From positions 1 through 17,289 of the forward strand of contig CAMCQX010000003.1 of assembly GCA_945876985.1 (NCBI GenBank): 17,289 nucleotides of DNA. Direction: 5' to 3'. Both the position numbers and the translations under genes were made by a program. The notes under the pieces are model-generated. The model searched no databases, had not been told where the DNA came from, and saw nothing but the letters and a program-made list of their open reading frames with translations. Position 1 is the first letter of the stretch, and every line of letters starts with the position of its first letter. This DNA is from Chitinophaga pinensis. Lineage in GTDB: Bacteria; Bacteroidota; Bacteroidia; UKL13-3. This document shows positions 8,147-16,106 of this stretch, one piece after another.

Positions 8147-9685
8147 ATGAATAAAATAATCGTTTTTTTAATTCTAATTTTGTGTTTCAATTTTACCCAA
8201 GAATTTGATCCGCAATCGAAAAAAATAACAAATAGTTTTTTTCCTGACATCAATGTGGAAATTAATACACCCGCATTTAAAAAAACAAAAGGATTTACAA
8301 ATTATAATGAACTAATATTTTTTATAAACGATTTACAAAAAAAATATCCTGAAATAGTAAGCATCAAATACATTGGTGAGAGTCAAAAAGGCAAATCAAT
8401 TCCGTTTGTAGTTTTGAATAAAAAATCAAACGATAAAAAGTTAAGAGTTTTTTTACAAGGTGGCCTTCATGGCGATGAAATGGCTAGTTCGGAAGGAGTA
8501 TTGTTTTTGATGGAAAAGCTTTTAAATGATTCTAGTTACAGCTATTTGTTAAACAAATTAGAAATAGCAATTATACCCATTGCAAATATTGATGGGTATG
8601 AAATTCAAGATAGATATGCAGCTAATGGATTGGATTTAAACAGAGATCAAACCAAGTTAATGATTAAAGAAAGTATTTTTTTAAAACAAACTTTTAGTGA
8701 TTTTAACCCTCATGTAGCAATTGATTTTCATGAATACAGACCATTTAGAAAAGAGTTTGCTCAACTAAGTAATTATGGAATCACATCGCTTTATGATGCA
8801 ATGATAATGACTTCTGGCAACTTAAATGTTCCTGAAAAAATAAGGGCTTATACTAAAGATAAATTTGTTAAAAATGTGGAAGTTTCATTAAATGATTTAG
8901 GTATTACTAACCGCGAATACCTAACTTCTGAAAAGGTTTTAGGAGATATTCATTTTAATCAAGGATCAAATAATGGCCGTTCAAGTGCTACTTCTTTTGC
9001 TTTGGCAAATACCATTTCAACCTTAATTGAAATTAGAGGTGTTGGTTTAGGAAGAACATCATTTAAACGTAGGGTGTTTTCAACTTTTTCAATAGGAATA
9101 TCTTATTTGAAAACAGCTTATGAAAACATAAATGAAATTGATGAGTTACTAAAAAACGAATACAATACCAATGATTTAGCAATTGTTACCTGCAAGAAAG
9201 AAAAAAGTATTGAACCATTAAAGGTAATAGATTTAGATACTGAAAAAGAAATAACCATAGATGTTACAGTATTTAATGCTTCAAAATCGACTGCGGTATT
9301 AACAAGGGTAAAACCTTTTGCCTATTTAGTTGAAAATAACCAACAAAATATAATCGAAAAATTAAAAATACTTGGACTTGCTGTAGAAACCTTAACAACA
9401 GAAAAAGAAATAGAAGTGGAGAGTTATTATGTAAGTGAATACAATATTGACAATGTAAAAGATGAAGGTGTTTACCAGCAAAAAGTAAAAACTACAATAA
9501 ATATAGAAAAAAAATCTTTTACTAAAGGCACTTTTATTATTTACATGAACCAAGAAAATTGCGGTTTAGCAATTGAAACAATAGAACCAGAAGGACATAA
9601 TAGCTTTGTAAATTTTAGTGTTTTAATAACAAAAAAAGACGAAAAATTACCTATTTACAGATACTTAAAAAACGAAAAATTATAA
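8147..9685 (+). CDS. Secreted M14-family zinc carboxypeptidase
   Basis: This 512-residue protein begins with a signal peptide (MNKIIVFLILILCFNF, then TQ). I chose the ATG at 8147 because it puts the signal peptide at the N-terminus and follows the porin stop by 2 bp; an in-frame ATG at 8108 would add 13 polar residues inside the porin gene. The M14 site is complete: H108 and E111 (HGDE), N165-R166 (LDLNRD), the third zinc ligand H195 (DFHEY) and the catalytic Glu E295 (LIEIRG). About 200 residues follow the peptidase domain with no motif I recognise. The enzyme should act in the periplasm or outside and remove C-terminal residues from peptides; its true specificity is unknown. It sits between two related porins, which suggests it produces the molecules they admit. 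Confidence 0.87.
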   Translation: MNKIIVFLILILCFNFTQEFDPQSKKITNSFFPDINVEINTPAFKKTKGFTNYNELIFFINDLQKKYPEIVSIKYIGESQKGKSIPFVVLNKKSNDKKLRVFLQGGLHGDEMASSEGVLFLMEKLLNDSSYSYLLNKLEIAIIPIANIDGYEIQDRYAANGLDLNRDQTKLMIKESIFLKQTFSDFNPHVAIDFHEYRPFRKEFAQLSNYGITSLYDAMIMTSGNLNVPEKIRAYTKDKFVKNVEVSLNDLGITNREYLTSEKVLGDIHFNQGSNNGRSSATSFALANTISTLIEIRGVGLGRTSFKRRVFSTFSIGISYLKTAYENINEIDELLKNEYNTNDLAIVTCKKEKSIEPLKVIDLDTEKEITIDVTVFNASKSTAVLTRVKPFAYLVENNQQNIIEKLKILGLAVETLTTEKEIEVESYYVSEYNIDNVKDEGVYQQKVKTTINIEKKSFTKGTFIIYMNQENCGLAIETIEPEGHNSFVNFSVLITKKDEKLPIYRYLKNEKL

Positions 9686-9687
9686 CA

Positions 9688-10908
9688 ATGAAAAATATAA
9701 TACTAAGCATAACTATTTTATTTAGTTTAAATTTAAAAGCACAAGAAGTAACAATTTCTAATCCTTTAGAAGCAAATTTTAAAGTTGGAAATGCACTCGA
9801 TTTCAAATTTAATGATGGGAATTATTTGTTCAAAATTGGCGGAATGATTCAACCATTTGTTGGGCTACAAAAAGACAGCACTAGCGATGCAAAATACTTT
9901 CTAAACGCAAAGCGAACATACTTTAACATATCGGGTAAAGCAGCTAAAGAAAAAATTTCTTTTTTAATTCAAACAGATTTTAGTTTAAGCACTTCTTTGT
10001 TGGATGCTTGGGTGGCATACATGCCTTATAAAAATTTGAAATTTACCGTTGGCCAAGTTCAAACTTTTACAAATAATAAAGAAATGAATATGATGGAAAA
10101 CCAACTCCAGTTTATAGATAGAAGCCTTGTAAGCGATCAATTTAGTGCTACTGGAAGAGAGTTTGGTTTGTTTGTAGAATCTCAATTTAAATTAAGTAAA
10201 ATAGGTATAGTGCCACAAGTTGCTATTACATCTGGTGATGGAAGAAATTCGTTTGGAGCAACTTCTATTGATTACGATTTTGGCGGACTTAAATATGCCG
10301 GCAGAATAAATGTATACCCTTTGGGTTATTTTACAGAAGGCAATAGCACTCAAATTGCAGACATTAAGAAAGAGCCAAAACCTAAATTGGTTTTGGGTAT
10401 TTCAGGAAGTTATAACCAAGGAGCATCCAACTCAAAAGGTGAAGGGCATGGAAGTTTTTTATTATATAATGAATTAGGGAAAACCAAATTACCAGATTAT
10501 AGAAAAGTATATTACGATTTACATTTTAAATATAAAGGATTTTCTTTTTTAACTGAATATGTTATTGCCACAGCAAAAGTAACCGAAGGTACATTTATAG
10601 ATCTAACAGGAATTAATGAATTACAAATTACACAAATTAGCCAATTTTTAGCTTTAGGAACTGGTTTAAATACACAACTTGGCTATGTTTATCATAAAAA
10701 ATATGGCATTGATTTTAGATACTCAATGGTTACACCTGAGTTTGCCACTAATACAAACTCATTGATTAAAGAGCGTAACGAATGGACTGTAGGCCTAACA
10801 AAGTATGTAGACGAAAATAATTTAAAATATGGAACTTCATTATCGCAAATAAATAGTGGTACATCTACTAAAATTTCAGGTTCGTTTTTTGTACAAATAG
10901 CTTTTTAA
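9688..10908 (+). CDS. OprO/OprP-like outer-membrane porin (second copy)
   Basis: This 406-residue protein has a signal peptide (MKNIILSITILFSLNLKAQ) and a beta-barrel related to the porin two genes upstream. Parallel segments include LLDAWVAYMP with LFDAWMAYNP, KFTVGQ with IKFGQ, GREFGLF with VREFGIF, and YKGFSFLTEY with YKGFSMLGEY. It ends in Phe (FFVQIAF), as outer-membrane barrels do. The two are clearly diverged, so this is an old duplication or two separate recruitments. It starts 2 bp after the M14 gene and stops 18 bp before dctA. Selectivity cannot be predicted beyond a likely preference for anions. Confidence 0.83.
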   Translation: MKNIILSITILFSLNLKAQEVTISNPLEANFKVGNALDFKFNDGNYLFKIGGMIQPFVGLQKDSTSDAKYFLNAKRTYFNISGKAAKEKISFLIQTDFSLSTSLLDAWVAYMPYKNLKFTVGQVQTFTNNKEMNMMENQLQFIDRSLVSDQFSATGREFGLFVESQFKLSKIGIVPQVAITSGDGRNSFGATSIDYDFGGLKYAGRINVYPLGYFTEGNSTQIADIKKEPKPKLVLGISGSYNQGASNSKGEGHGSFLLYNELGKTKLPDYRKVYYDLHFKYKGFSFLTEYVIATAKVTEGTFIDLTGINELQITQISQFLALGTGLNTQLGYVYHKKYGIDFRYSMVTPEFATNTNSLIKERNEWTVGLTKYVDENNLKYGTSLSQINSGTSTKISGSFFVQIAF

Positions 10909-10926
10909 TTTTTGGGTAAATAACCA

Positions 10927-12138
10927 ATGGCAATAACTTTAAAGAAAATTTTAAATCACCTTACATTTTATGTTTTAATAGCAATAATTTCAGGTGTTTT
11001 ATTAGGTCATTTTATACCAGAATGGGGAATAAAATTAGAATTCATTGGAACTACCTTTATCAATATTATTAAAGTATTTATTGCACCAATCATATTTTTT
11101 ACCATTGTTTTGGGTATAAGCTCTATGGGCGATTTAAAAAAAGTAGGTCGAATTGGAATAAAATCGCTCTTATACTTTGAAGTTGTTACCACTATTTCGC
11201 TTGCTATTGGTATTGGGGTAGCTTTAATTCTAAAACCTGGAAATATTGATAGAACTCAAATACCAATTTCCGATGTATCAAAATTTACTACTCAAGGAAA
11301 TGGTACGTTTAGTTGGTTAAAATTTTTACAAGACAATATAACAATACAAATTTTAATTGTTGCCATTATTATTGGCATTTCGCTCAATTTATTCAGTAAG
11401 AAAAAACCTATCATTGATTTACTAAACGTATGTTCAAAATTTGTTTTTAAAATACTAAAATACGTAATGTACCTTGCCCCTATTGCAGCTTTTGGCGCTA
11501 TGGCATTTACAGTATCAAAATTCGGCTTACATACACTAATACCCCTCGGTAAACTTCTTGCTTGTGTGTATATCACAATGGCATTATTTATAGTAATTAT
11601 TTTAGGTTCCATCATGAAATATTATGGGCTTAATATTTTTAAATTTTTAAAATACATAAAAAACGAAATTTTAATTGTTTTAGGAACTTCATCGTCTGAA
11701 ACAGCGTTGCCAAGTTTAATGAACAAATTAGAAAAATCTGGCTGCAGCATACCTGTAGTTGGTTTGGTTATTCCCGCTGGTTATTCTTTTAATTTAGACG
11801 GAACTTCCATTTACCTTTCTATGTCTGCTATATTTTTAGCACAACTATACAATGTGCCTCTTAGTTTTCAAGAAATTTTAATGATGATTGGAATACTAAT
11901 GATTACTTCTAAAGGTGCAGCAGGAGTAACCGGAAGTGGCTTTGTGGTGCTTGCTTCAACTTTAGCATCTATGCATACTATTCCATTGGAAGGATTAGGA
12001 TTTTTATGGGGAGTTGATAAATTTATGAGCGAAGCCAGGGCCATTACAAATATTATTGGAAATGGAGTGGCTACTATTGTAATTGCTAAAAGTGAAAAAG
12101 AATTTAATGAAGAATTATATCATCAAGTAGTGAATTAA
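10927..12138 (+). CDS. dctA: DctA-type C4-dicarboxylate symporter (DAACS family)
   Basis: This 403-residue inner-membrane symporter of the glutamate/dicarboxylate family (GltPh fold) has HP1 with SSSETALPS (255-263), TM7 with NLDGTSIYL (289-297), HP2 with SKGAAGVTGSGFVVLAST (328-345) and TM8 with DKFMSEARAITNIIGNGVAT (364-383). The TM8 pattern, with R371 and Asn at the position of GltPh Asp405, matches E. coli DctA (FMSEARALTNLVGNGVAT) rather than sodium-glutamate carriers. Proton-coupled uptake of succinate, fumarate, malate or aspartate is therefore the best assignment. It is the last gene of the compact operon; a 53-bp gap with a possible promoter follows. Together with DcuC it gives the locus two unrelated C4-dicarboxylate carriers. 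Confidence 0.9.
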   Translation: MAITLKKILNHLTFYVLIAIISGVLLGHFIPEWGIKLEFIGTTFINIIKVFIAPIIFFTIVLGISSMGDLKKVGRIGIKSLLYFEVVTTISLAIGIGVALILKPGNIDRTQIPISDVSKFTTQGNGTFSWLKFLQDNITIQILIVAIIIGISLNLFSKKKPIIDLLNVCSKFVFKILKYVMYLAPIAAFGAMAFTVSKFGLHTLIPLGKLLACVYITMALFIVIILGSIMKYYGLNIFKFLKYIKNEILIVLGTSSSETALPSLMNKLEKSGCSIPVVGLVIPAGYSFNLDGTSIYLSMSAIFLAQLYNVPLSFQEILMMIGILMITSKGAAGVTGSGFVVLASTLASMHTIPLEGLGFLWGVDKFMSEARAITNIIGNGVATIVIAKSEKEFNEELYHQVVN

Positions 12139-12140
12139 GT

Positions 12141-12148
12141 TATTTTTG
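12141..12148 (+). promoter_or_regulatory. Candidate Bacteroidota -7 element before the asparaginase gene
   Basis: TATTTTTG is an exact match to the Bacteroidota -7 consensus TAnnTTTG and starts 3 bp after the dctA stop codon. It would put the transcript start near 12153, giving a leader of roughly 40 bases. No clear TTTG is visible at the proper -33 distance. A chance match in AT-rich DNA is possible. Confidence 0.35.
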
Positions 12149-12191
12149 TTATTGTATTTTTTTTATTTGCTTGCGCCTTTAAATATAAAAA

Positions 12192-13211
12192 ATGCAAAAC
12201 CCTATTTTAGTTGAAGTTTATCGTGCCAATGTATTAGAAAGTTTTCACCGTGGCGCCATTTGTGTGGTAAATGAAAACAATGAAATCATATTCAGTAAAG
12301 GGAATGTGGAACAAATTTGTTATCCACGCTCAGCCATGAAATTTATTCAAGTTTTACCTTTATTGGTATTGGGTGGAATAGAAAAATTTGGTTTTACATT
12401 GCAAGAAATTGCCATCATGTGTGGCTCGCACAATGCAGAACAGGAACATTTAACAGTGGTGGAAAGTATCCTTTCAAAAATTGGTTTACATAAAAACGAT
12501 TTGTATTGCGGTCCGCAATATCCAAGTTCCAAACGCGATTCCGATCAATTAATTCGAGATAATAAAAAGCCCGAACATATTCATAATAATTGCAGTGGGA
12601 AGCATGCAGGCATGTTGGCTTTGTGCCAATTAATGAATGTATCTATTCACGATTATATCCATCCAGATCATGCTATTCAGCAATTGATTTTAGATTATGT
12701 GGAGAAAGTTTATGAATATCCGAAAGAAAAAATGGTGACAGCTTTGGATGGTTGCTCCGCTCCTATTTATTCCATTCCGGTTTTAAACCAAGCCATTGCT
12801 TTTAAAAATTTGGTAAGTAATCAGTATGAAGAAAAACTAGCCAATGCTTGTAAAATACTAATGGAAGCCGTTTCAAAATATCCTTTTATGGTGGCAGGTT
12901 CTAAGCGTTATTGTACCGATATGATGCAAATTACTGCTCCGCAAATCATTGGAAAAACAGGCGCAGAAGGCATATTCTGTATGAGTTTACCTGAACAAAA
13001 ATTAGGAGTTTGTATAAAAATAGATGATGGAAAAATGTTGCCTCAATACAATGTTGCGCAAGCTTTTGTAGCAGCTACTGGTTTGTTCAGTGATGAAGCC
13101 TTAGCACCTTTGCACCATTATTTACAAGAACCTTTGATTAACTTTAACAAATTCACTGTTGGCGAAATAAAAGCTGTAAATAGTTTGTTTGATGGATTGG
13201 AGATTGGGTAA
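12192..13211 (+). CDS. L-asparaginase, Rhizobium-etli type (Asparaginase_II family)
   Basis: This 339-residue cytoplasmic protein belongs to the Asparaginase_II family typified by the Rhizobium etli inducible enzyme (ReAV), unrelated to E. coli AnsA/AnsB. It hydrolyses L-asparagine to aspartate and ammonia. By motif, the key positions are all present: the S47-x-x-K50 pair (PRSAMK), S79 (CGSHN), C134 and K137 (NNCSGKHAGM), C188 (LDGCSAP) and K255 (GKTGAEG), corresponding to the catalytic Ser/Lys and zinc-binding residues of ReAV. It should be active. It lies 53 bp after dctA on the same strand and may add to the aspartate pool used by the upstream operon, but could have its own promoter. The following small gene begins 3 bp after its stop. 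Confidence 0.9.
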   Translation: MQNPILVEVYRANVLESFHRGAICVVNENNEIIFSKGNVEQICYPRSAMKFIQVLPLLVLGGIEKFGFTLQEIAIMCGSHNAEQEHLTVVESILSKIGLHKNDLYCGPQYPSSKRDSDQLIRDNKKPEHIHNNCSGKHAGMLALCQLMNVSIHDYIHPDHAIQQLILDYVEKVYEYPKEKMVTALDGCSAPIYSIPVLNQAIAFKNLVSNQYEEKLANACKILMEAVSKYPFMVAGSKRYCTDMMQITAPQIIGKTGAEGIFCMSLPEQKLGVCIKIDDGKMLPQYNVAQAFVAATGLFSDEALAPLHHYLQEPLINFNKFTVGEIKAVNSLFDGLEIG

Positions 13212-13214
13212 AAA

Positions 13215-13400
13215 ATGAAAAGTATAAAATTTGTTGTCAATGAGAAAACAGCAATTCAGATTGATTCGAAATCAATTGATAGAAATCGAAATGCAATTGA
13301 AGAATTGTTGGATGGTATTATTGCTGAAAGCAGAAAAAAAGAAGTAAAAGTTCCGCTTTCTAAGGTGATAAACAATCTGAAAAAATCAGGTAAATTGTAA
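13215..13400 (+). CDS. Small hypothetical protein (61 aa)
   Basis: This 61-residue lysine-rich protein starts 3 bp after the asparaginase stop, so it is probably co-transcribed and translationally coupled. I do not recognise the family. The sequence suggests a short N-terminal beta strand (KSIKFVVNEK) followed by helices (RNAIEELLDGIIAESRKKE, then PLSKVINNLKK). The shape recalls small antitoxin-like or DNA-binding proteins, but no toxin gene follows it. It has a clean ATG and stop and no signal peptide. A role with asparaginase is possible only by position. Confidence 0.55.
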   Translation: MKSIKFVVNEKTAIQIDSKSIDRNRNAIEELLDGIIAESRKKEVKVPLSKVINNLKKSGKL

Positions 13401-13412
13401 ATAATTTTAAAG

Positions 13413-13420
13413 TAGATTTG
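13413..13420 (+). promoter_or_regulatory. Candidate -7 element for pabB
   Basis: TAGATTTG matches TAnnTTTG exactly and lies 12 bp after the stop of the small gene. A TTG at 13395-13397 is a possible -33 element, though the 15-bp gap is shorter than usual. Transcription would start near 13425 and the leader of about 45 bases would include the inverted repeat over the pabB start codon. Confidence 0.45.
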
Positions 13421-13440
13421 AATTAAACTTCTATAAATTA

Positions 13441-13474
13441 ATTGTTGGTGTCGCTAAGCTTAAACACCAACAAT
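13441..13474. repeat. REP-like inverted repeat overlapping the pabB start codon
   Basis: ATTGTTGGTGT (13441-13451) is the exact reverse complement of ACACCAACAAT (13464-13474), with a 12-base loop containing the palindrome TAAGCTTA. The first two bases of the pabB ATG (13473-13475) lie in the right arm. The arm and what follows (CACCAACAATGGCAA) resemble the right end of the downstream REP units (CACCAACCATAGGCAA), so this may be a diverged REP unit of the same or a sister family. Confidence 0.7.
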
Positions 13475-14762
13475 GGCAAATAAAATGATCAAAACTGGAC
13501 TACAACATATAAAAGACAAAGCATTAGATTGGGCTACTCAATTTGAAGTGTGCTTGCTGTTAAATAACAATGAAAGTGCCAATGCTTATGGATTACATGA
13601 AATAGAATTTGCTTTGGCAGCTGGTGTAAAAAATTCTTGTGTTGGCACAAATCAAGATGATTTTGAAGCACTCAAAGCATTTAGAAATATTCACAAAAAC
13701 GAATATTGTTTTGGTTTTTTTACCTACGATTTAAAAAATCAAATAGAGGATTTAAGTTCCAATAATTTTGATGGAATTCAATTTCCGAGTTTATACTTTT
13801 TTGTTCCTGAGCATGTTTTTATTATTAATAAAAATGGCGAAATAATTTTCAAAAGTAATTTGTATAATAGTTTTGAGGAATGGCTTGAAAGCATTGAAAA
13901 ATATAAACAAACTAGCATTGCGACTAGCAAAAAAACTGTTTTAAAACAACGAGTAAGTAAAGAAATTTACTCGGAAAATATTGAAAAAATTAAGCAACAT
14001 ATCATTGCTGGCGATGTGTATGAAATGAATTATTGCATGGAGTTTTATGACGATGATGCATCCATCAATCCCATAGAAATTTACAAACAATTGCAAATTA
14101 ATTCGCCTGTGCCGTTTGGAAGTTTTATTAAATATGATGACAAATATTTGGCATGTGCCAGTCCGGAAAGATTTATTTTAAAGCAAGCAGAAAAATTGTT
14201 TTCACAACCTATCAAAGGAACCATTAAACGTAATTTGAATAACGAAACAGAAGACAATCATTTAAAAGAATTGCTGCTGCATTCAGAAAAAGAACGTGCC
14301 GAAAATTTAATGATTGTAGATTTGGTGAGAAACGATTTGGCGCATTCATCGAAAACGGGAACTGTAAAAGTAGAAGAGCTTTTTGGAATATATTCGTTTA
14401 AGCAAGTGCACCAAATGATTTCAACTGTTTCGAGTGTTATTCATGATAATACAGATTCGGTTCAAGCCATAAAAAATGCATTTCCCATGGGCAGCATGAC
14501 AGGTGCGCCAAAGGTTATGGCCATGGAATTAATAGAACAATATGAAGCGTCCAAACGTGGTTTGTATAGTGGTGCCGTAGGTTATTTTGCACCCAATGGA
14601 AATTTCGATTTCAATGTAGTCATTCGTTCTATTCAATACAATGAAAGCAATAAATATTTAAGTTTAATGGTAGGTGGCGCTATTACTTTCGATAGTATTG
14701 CAGCGCATGAATACGATGAATGTTTACTAAAAGCCCAAGCTACTATGCAGGTGTTGCAATAA
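13473..14762 (+). CDS. pabB: Aminodeoxychorismate synthase component I (PabB)
   Basis: This is a 429-residue chorismate-binding enzyme of the PabB/TrpE family. The decisive motif is PIKGT (246-250): PabB has this lysine (K248), whereas anthranilate synthase TrpE has PIAGT. Other landmarks are GDVYEMNY (180-187), SPERF (230-234), LVRNDL (284-289), FPMGSMTGAPKVMAME (337-352) and the C-terminal HEYDECLLKAQA. The product, aminodeoxychorismate, feeds 4-aminobenzoate and folate synthesis. The glutaminase partner PabA is not in the window. The chosen ATG at 13473 sits in an inverted repeat; an in-frame ATG at 13485 (MIKTG) is a possible alternative that would free translation from the hairpin. Confidence 0.88.
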   Translation: MANKMIKTGLQHIKDKALDWATQFEVCLLLNNNESANAYGLHEIEFALAAGVKNSCVGTNQDDFEALKAFRNIHKNEYCFGFFTYDLKNQIEDLSSNNFDGIQFPSLYFFVPEHVFIINKNGEIIFKSNLYNSFEEWLESIEKYKQTSIATSKKTVLKQRVSKEIYSENIEKIKQHIIAGDVYEMNYCMEFYDDDASINPIEIYKQLQINSPVPFGSFIKYDDKYLACASPERFILKQAEKLFSQPIKGTIKRNLNNETEDNHLKELLLHSEKERAENLMIVDLVRNDLAHSSKTGTVKVEELFGIYSFKQVHQMISTVSSVIHDNTDSVQAIKNAFPMGSMTGAPKVMAMELIEQYEASKRGLYSGAVGYFAPNGNFDFNVVIRSIQYNESNKYLSLMVGGAITFDSIAAHEYDECLLKAQATMQVLQ

Positions 14763-14803
14763 ATGTTAATGATTGTTTCAATGAAATCAATATTATTGCA
14801 CTT

Positions 14804-15937
14804 ATGAAACACATCAGCTATACAATTATATTCATTACACTTTTAAATTTAAGTGCAAGTGCTCAAAAACTTTTTCCTATTTTGTTAAAAGACAAATGGG
14901 GCTATATGAACCAAGAAGGAAAAGTTGTAATTACCCCTAAATACGATATTGCGCAGGAATTTAATGAAGGTTTTGCGGTGGTTGCTCTTGGCAATCAACC
15001 TTGCTTGATCAATGCCTCAGAAAAAAGAATTATTGACACCGGAGTGTATCAATTCATTTCTAAATTCAGTGAAGGAAGTTGTGCTGTTCGCAATTTCAAA
15101 ATGCAATGGTTTTATGTAAATGCTACTGGAAATGTTGCCATGAAATTAGATTCATTTATTTATGAAGCAAATCCTTTCTACAATGGATTATCAAGGGTTA
15201 GCAGACAAATGGATGAAGTTTCAAAGAGATATTATATTGATGTAACTAGCCTTGCTTACCGATTTTCTTATATAAAATCCGATGGTAAATATGCCTGTGA
15301 TTTTATATATAGAGATGCTGAAAATTTTGAAAATAACATGGCAAGGGTTAAGGAAAACACCATGACTTATTTGATAGACAATACCTTTACAAAAAAATGT
15401 AAAGAAACTACCGAAATAGGAAAGTTCAATGAGGGAATTGCCGTTTTTATTGACAATGGAAAGTTTGGCTACATGAACGATAAAGGTGAAATAATTATTC
15501 CTGCGCAATACGATTATGCAAGTATGTTTTACAATGGATTGGCAGAGGTAGAAATACTTAAAAAAGTATGTTTTATTAACACAGCTGGAGTAAAACAATT
15601 TGAACCAACATTTGAAGAATTACGTCCGTATGCAGAAGGATTTGCTGGCTTTAAAATGTTTGATAAAATGGGAAAAGCAAAATACGGATTCATTAATGGA
15701 AAAGGCGAAATGATGATGCAACCATTTTACGATGAGGTGGCTTATTTTGCCAATGGATTATGCCCAGTAAGAAAAGGTAGTAAATGGGGAGCCATTAACA
15801 AAGAAGGCAAATTGGTGTTGAAATTAGACTTTGATTTTGTTGGAACTTTTGAAGATGGTGTGGCCGAAATTATTTACAATGACATTTCACTTTACGCTGA
15901 CTTAAGAGGAAATATTTTACCTGTTTGGGATAAATAA
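14804..15937 (+). CDS. Secreted WG-repeat protein
   Basis: This 377-residue protein starts with a signal peptide (MKHISYTIIFITLLNLSASA-Q). I prefer the ATG at 14804; the longer frame from 14720 overlaps pabB and adds 28 residues before the signal peptide. The mature protein is built of WG repeats, each reading roughly K-(W/F/Y)-G-(Y/F/A)-(M/I)-N-x-x-G-(K/E): KWGYMNQEGK (31-40), KFGYMNDKGE (220-229), KYGFINGKGE (293-302) and KWGAINKEGK (327-336), separated by degenerate copies such as FYVNATGN. Each is followed by the typical YD and (F/Y)xxGLA segments. WG-repeat proteins are common in Bacteroidota envelopes and their function is mostly unknown. It starts 41 bp after the pabB stop and appears complete at its C-terminus, 11 bp before the mobile element. 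Confidence 0.87.
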   Translation: MKHISYTIIFITLLNLSASAQKLFPILLKDKWGYMNQEGKVVITPKYDIAQEFNEGFAVVALGNQPCLINASEKRIIDTGVYQFISKFSEGSCAVRNFKMQWFYVNATGNVAMKLDSFIYEANPFYNGLSRVSRQMDEVSKRYYIDVTSLAYRFSYIKSDGKYACDFIYRDAENFENNMARVKENTMTYLIDNTFTKKCKETTEIGKFNEGIAVFIDNGKFGYMNDKGEIIIPAQYDYASMFYNGLAEVEILKKVCFINTAGVKQFEPTFEELRPYAEGFAGFKMFDKMGKAKYGFINGKGEMMMQPFYDEVAYFANGLCPVRKGSKWGAINKEGKLVLKLDFDFVGTFEDGVAEIIYNDISLYADLRGNILPVWDK

Positions 15938-15948
15938 AATTTCATGCA

Positions 15949-15976
15949 TTGCCTATGGTTGGTGTTTTCACCAACC
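15949..15976. repeat. REP unit 1 (outer left)
   Basis: The head TTGCCTAT is followed by the perfect hairpin GGTTGGTG-TTTT-CACCAACC at 15957-15976. It has the same orientation as REP unit 2. Confidence 0.85.
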
Positions 15977-16001
15977 AATACGAACTAAAACATAAAAACC
16001 A

Positions 16002-16052
16002 ATGCAAAGCTACCTATACTTTTTTACGGCAACCATTTTGAATTGGCAAAAA
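16002..16052 (+). pseudogene. 5' fragment of a RAYT transposase gene (outer copy)
   Basis: The fragment encodes the first 17 residues (MQSYLYFFTATILNWQK), differing from the complete gene by N3S and K9T. The two ~104-bp units around these starts (15949-16052 and 16053-16157) differ at only about three positions, one of them a single-base insertion. The frame runs on through REP unit 2 to a stop at 16092-16094, so a 30-residue peptide could be read, probably without function. Confidence 0.8.
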
Positions 16053-16080
16053 TTGCCTATGGTTGGTGTTTTCACCAACC
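16053..16080. repeat. REP unit 2 (inner left)
   Basis: This is identical to unit 1: head TTGCCTAT and hairpin at 16061-16080. It also acts as the left end of the complete element. Confidence 0.85.
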
Positions 16081-16106
16081 AATACGAACTATAAACATAA
16101 AAACCA

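Noticed and set aside
870..13211. Cyanophycin degradation cluster
   Set aside because: No cyanophycinase (S51 peptidase) is present, and the IadA homologue lacks the Glu77 equivalent expected for beta-Asp-Arg; kept only as one possible substrate class.
13215..13400. Antitoxin partner of the truncated YafQ-like toxin
   Set aside because: The genes are more than 3 kb apart with two unrelated genes and a mobile element between, and the small protein does not resemble known YafQ/RelE antitoxins.
14720..14803. Longer N-terminus for the WG-repeat protein starting at 14720
   Set aside because: It lies partly in the end of pabB and would bury the signal peptide that begins at 14804.
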